From: Candidatus Dojkabacteria bacterium
GTDB taxonomy: Bacteria > Patescibacteriota > Dojkabacteria > SC72 > JAHDCA01
Reading direction: 5' to 3'
Length of the DNA stretch: 7,121 nt
NCBI GenBank assembly: GCA_020630115.1
Contig: JAHDCA010000045.1
Location: forward strand, 1 to 7,121
Position 1 is the first letter of the stretch, and each line of letters starts with the position of its first letter. Under the pieces are notes generated by a model, which had not been told where the DNA came from, did no database searches, and saw only the letters and a list, made by a program, of their open reading frames with translations. Made by a program: the position numbers and the translations under genes. Below, piece after piece: positions 6,459-7,121 of the stretch.

Positions 6459-7121
6459 GTGAATAAATTTTTGAAAACTCTAAGTTTATCTTTCCTAGTA
6501 GTTTTTATATTCCTTTTTCTTCCATCAGAGCTTAAAGCAGCATATTGTACGGAAGATATCATTGAGACTTACGAAGAAACTAAATGTCTGGAATACTCGT
6601 TTGGGGAATGTATTGACAGTACAGTTAGTACAAAAAGTAGAGTGACAGGAGTAAGAACATATATTTGTGATGAAAATGGTAACGATATCGGCGGTGGATT
6701 TTCTAATGCAAATTTTGGCGTCTGCACTGTAGGTGAGGTAAGTAGTGGAGGTGCTTACGGTAACTGCACTTGCACAGGGCAAGGCTGGTCCTGTTCCAAC
6801 CCCGAAACAGAACCCGAATTAGACCCAAATGGCAATCCATGTTTGTGGGGATCGTGCAACCCAATCCCAGAAACTCCAGAAGAAGAACCACCACCACTTC
6901 CTCCTGCAGGAGGTTATCCAGCAACTGTTCAACCAGGTATGGGATGCGACGCTGCAACAGGCACCGTATGTTCTGCTGGATCGACCTGTACAGGAGGAGT
7001 ATGTTCTCAGCCAGTAGCGACAACACCACCACCTCCAAATCCACCACCTCCTCCAAACCCTCCACCACCACAGCCTAAAAATGCCAGTTGTTGTTTTTCC
7101 TCGAATGGAAGATGCCATTAC
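6459..7121 (+). CDS. secreted cysteine- and proline-rich protein, 3' end cut by window
   Basis: An uninterrupted frame of 221 codons runs off the right edge. The GTG at 6459 is chosen because it gives a complete signal peptide: M-N-K-F-L-K, a hydrophobic core (residues 7-21) and L-K-A before A-Y-C, with probable signal-peptidase I cleavage after Ala27. The ATG at 6457 is followed directly by TGA and cannot serve. A TTG at 6471 is a weaker alternative. The mature part is modular. Residues 30-133 hold ten cysteines. A Pro/Glu linker spans 135-149. Residues 163-182 hold C-x7-C-x5-C-x4-C with a G-S-T-C-T-G-G-V-C core. A polyproline linker (PPPPNPPPPPNPPPPQP, 190-206) follows, then a new block beginning C-C-x6-C (211-219). 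This looks like a disulfide-bonded cell-surface or wall-spanning protein. There is no lipobox. I do not recognise the cysteine modules; function unknown. Confidence 0.82.
   Translation, partial: MNKFLKTLSLSFLVVFIFLFLPSELKAAYCTEDIIETYEETKCLEYSFGECIDSTVSTKSRVTGVRTYICDENGNDIGGGFSNANFGVCTVGEVSSGGAYGNCTCTGQGWSCSNPETEPELDPNGNPCLWGSCNPIPETPEEEPPPLPPAGGYPATVQPGMGCDAATGTVCSAGSTCTGGVCSQPVATTPPPPNPPPPPNPPPPQPKNASCCFSSNGRCHY
6900..6913. repeat. 14-bp perfect palindrome in the cysteine-rich gene
   Basis: CCTCCTGCAGGAGG is its own reverse complement. It encodes P-P-A-G-G at the end of the first proline linker, so it probably arises from proline and glycine codons meeting rather than from selection for a binding site. 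Confidence 0.4.

Noticed and set aside
6703..7118. Several open frames on both strands over the cysteine/proline-rich region
   Set aside because: They arise from repeated CCA/CCT proline codons read in other frames, giving W/R/V-rich low-complexity products. The GTG frame has a signal peptide and patterned cysteines.

Overview
The window is AT-rich (about 38-40% G+C in the lines I counted), densely packed and entirely plus-strand. It holds seven protein genes, the first and last cut by the window edges. There are no tRNA or rRNA genes, transposases or CRISPR arrays. The content is surface-directed: three prepilin-like proteins, a fourth PilX/GspK-like protein, a large membrane-anchored extracytoplasmic protein, an unrecognised protein, and a cysteine/proline-rich secreted protein. 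Tight packing, low G+C, a pilin cluster, mostly unrecognisable secreted proteins and no Shine-Dalgarno sequences suggest a Patescibacteria/CPR-type bacterium. This is inference: no phylogenetic marker is present. TGA acts as a normal stop (1242-1244), which argues against the TGA-glycine code of Gracilibacteria/Absconditabacteria.

Region 1 (1-4766) is one probable operon of five genes. Its N-terminal features match, in order, GspH/FimT, GspI/PilV, GspJ/PilW and GspK/PilX, which is the gene order of the minor-pilin tip complex of type II secretion systems and type IV pili. Junctions are an 8-nt overlap, a 4-nt ATGA overlap, a 72-nt gap and an 11-nt overlap. The fifth gene occupies the slot that the adhesin PilY1 has in the Pseudomonas fimU-pilV-pilW-pilX-pilY1 operon. 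It does not resemble PilY1: it is a 586-residue, mostly helical protein behind one N-terminal membrane anchor. My working model is a priming/tip complex that displays this unrecognised protein on a pilus.

Region 2 (4767-7121) starts with a 104-nt gap holding a good sigma-70-type promoter. It drives a 513-residue protein that I do not recognise and that lacks a signal peptide. After 46 nt with an extended -10 element comes a GTG-started secreted protein with at least 17 cysteines and polyproline linkers, running off the right edge. Both genes share a -10 / TTAAGATTT / start-codon layout. Their spelling is more T-rich than that of region 1, so they look like a separate transcription unit that may still serve the cell surface.
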